From Kluyveromyces lactis (Eukaryota > Ascomycota > Saccharomycetes > Saccharomycetales > Saccharomycetaceae): a stretch of DNA of 64,000 nucleotides. Under the pieces are notes generated by a model that saw only the letters and a program-made list of their open reading frames with translations, was not told the DNA's origin and searched no databases. Shown here one piece after another: positions 63,971-64,000 of the stretch. Position numbers and translations under genes: made by a program. Numbering within the stretch: the stretch's first letter is position 1; each line of letters begins with the position of its first letter. The stretch covers positions 930,001 to 994,000 of the forward strand of contig NC_006042.1 of NCBI RefSeq assembly GCF_000002515.2. The letters are read 5' to 3'.

Positions 63971-64000
63971 CAGTAATTATGCCTTCATCATTCACCACAA

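Overview
The window is a compact budding-yeast nuclear chromosome segment, about 39-40 % G+C by eye. Genes are mostly intron-free, with convergent pairs separated by 35-190 bp and longer AT-rich divergent promoters. The gene order points to a pre-whole-genome-duplication yeast of the Kluyveromyces type. From about 29 to 63 kb, orthologues of Saccharomyces cerevisiae chromosome VII genes (ARC1, MLC1, RMD9, YGL108C, CUE3, NSA1, TAF6, SLD3, YGL114W, SNF4, CDC20) alternate with chromosome II genes (ERT1, PRP5, ABD1, VHC1, ARC40, DAD3, PBP2, SWC5). This is the un-duplicated ancestral order. JEN2, GPH1, TUP1, ERT1 and SNF4 together fit what I remember of K. lactis chromosome F. The exact species is an inference, because no database search was possible.

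Left part (0-19 kb): the start of a Jen-family carboxylate permease, then GPH1, MCM6, an SPS-pathway zinc-finger factor (STP1/STP2 type), YMD8, a YCR090C-like protein, ABP1, a 1.7-kb gap holding a decayed gene relic, a LYAR-type zinc-finger gene (YCR087C-A) and CSM1. Middle (19-36 kb): TUP1, the divergent isoprenoid pair ERG19/COQ2, a YNR040W-like mitochondrial membrane protein, TRX3, a short unassigned Zn2Cys6 gene, ARC1, ERT1, MLC1 and RMD9. RMD9 appears to carry an unannotated intron in its 5' leader. Right part (36-64 kb): YGL108C, PRP5, ABD1, VHC1, CUE3, NSA1, ARC40, DAD3, TAF6, SLD3, PBP2, SWC5, an OPT transporter (YGL114W), SNF4, the U2 spliceosomal RNA gene, CDC20, and a 56-codon ORF ending in a CaaX-like tetrapeptide at the right edge.

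The genes are mostly housekeeping and do not form a pathway cluster. Loose themes are carbon-source control (JEN2, GPH1, TUP1, ERT1, SNF4), replication and mitosis (MCM6, SLD3, CSM1, DAD3, CDC20), mitochondria (COQ2, YNR040W, TRX3, RMD9) and splicing (PRP5 and its substrate U2). Palindromic TCACGTGA sites recur in the divergent promoters, several beside mitochondrial genes.

I saw no transposon, virus-like element, tRNA, CRISPR array, centromere or telomere, and no clearly new multi-gene system. The observations most worth checking are the U2 gene, the RMD9 leader intron, the relic at 16.8-17.4 kb and the small edge ORF. Several long open frames extend upstream of the first ATG through TTG or GTG codons. 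All CDS starts given here were moved to an ATG checked by eye.
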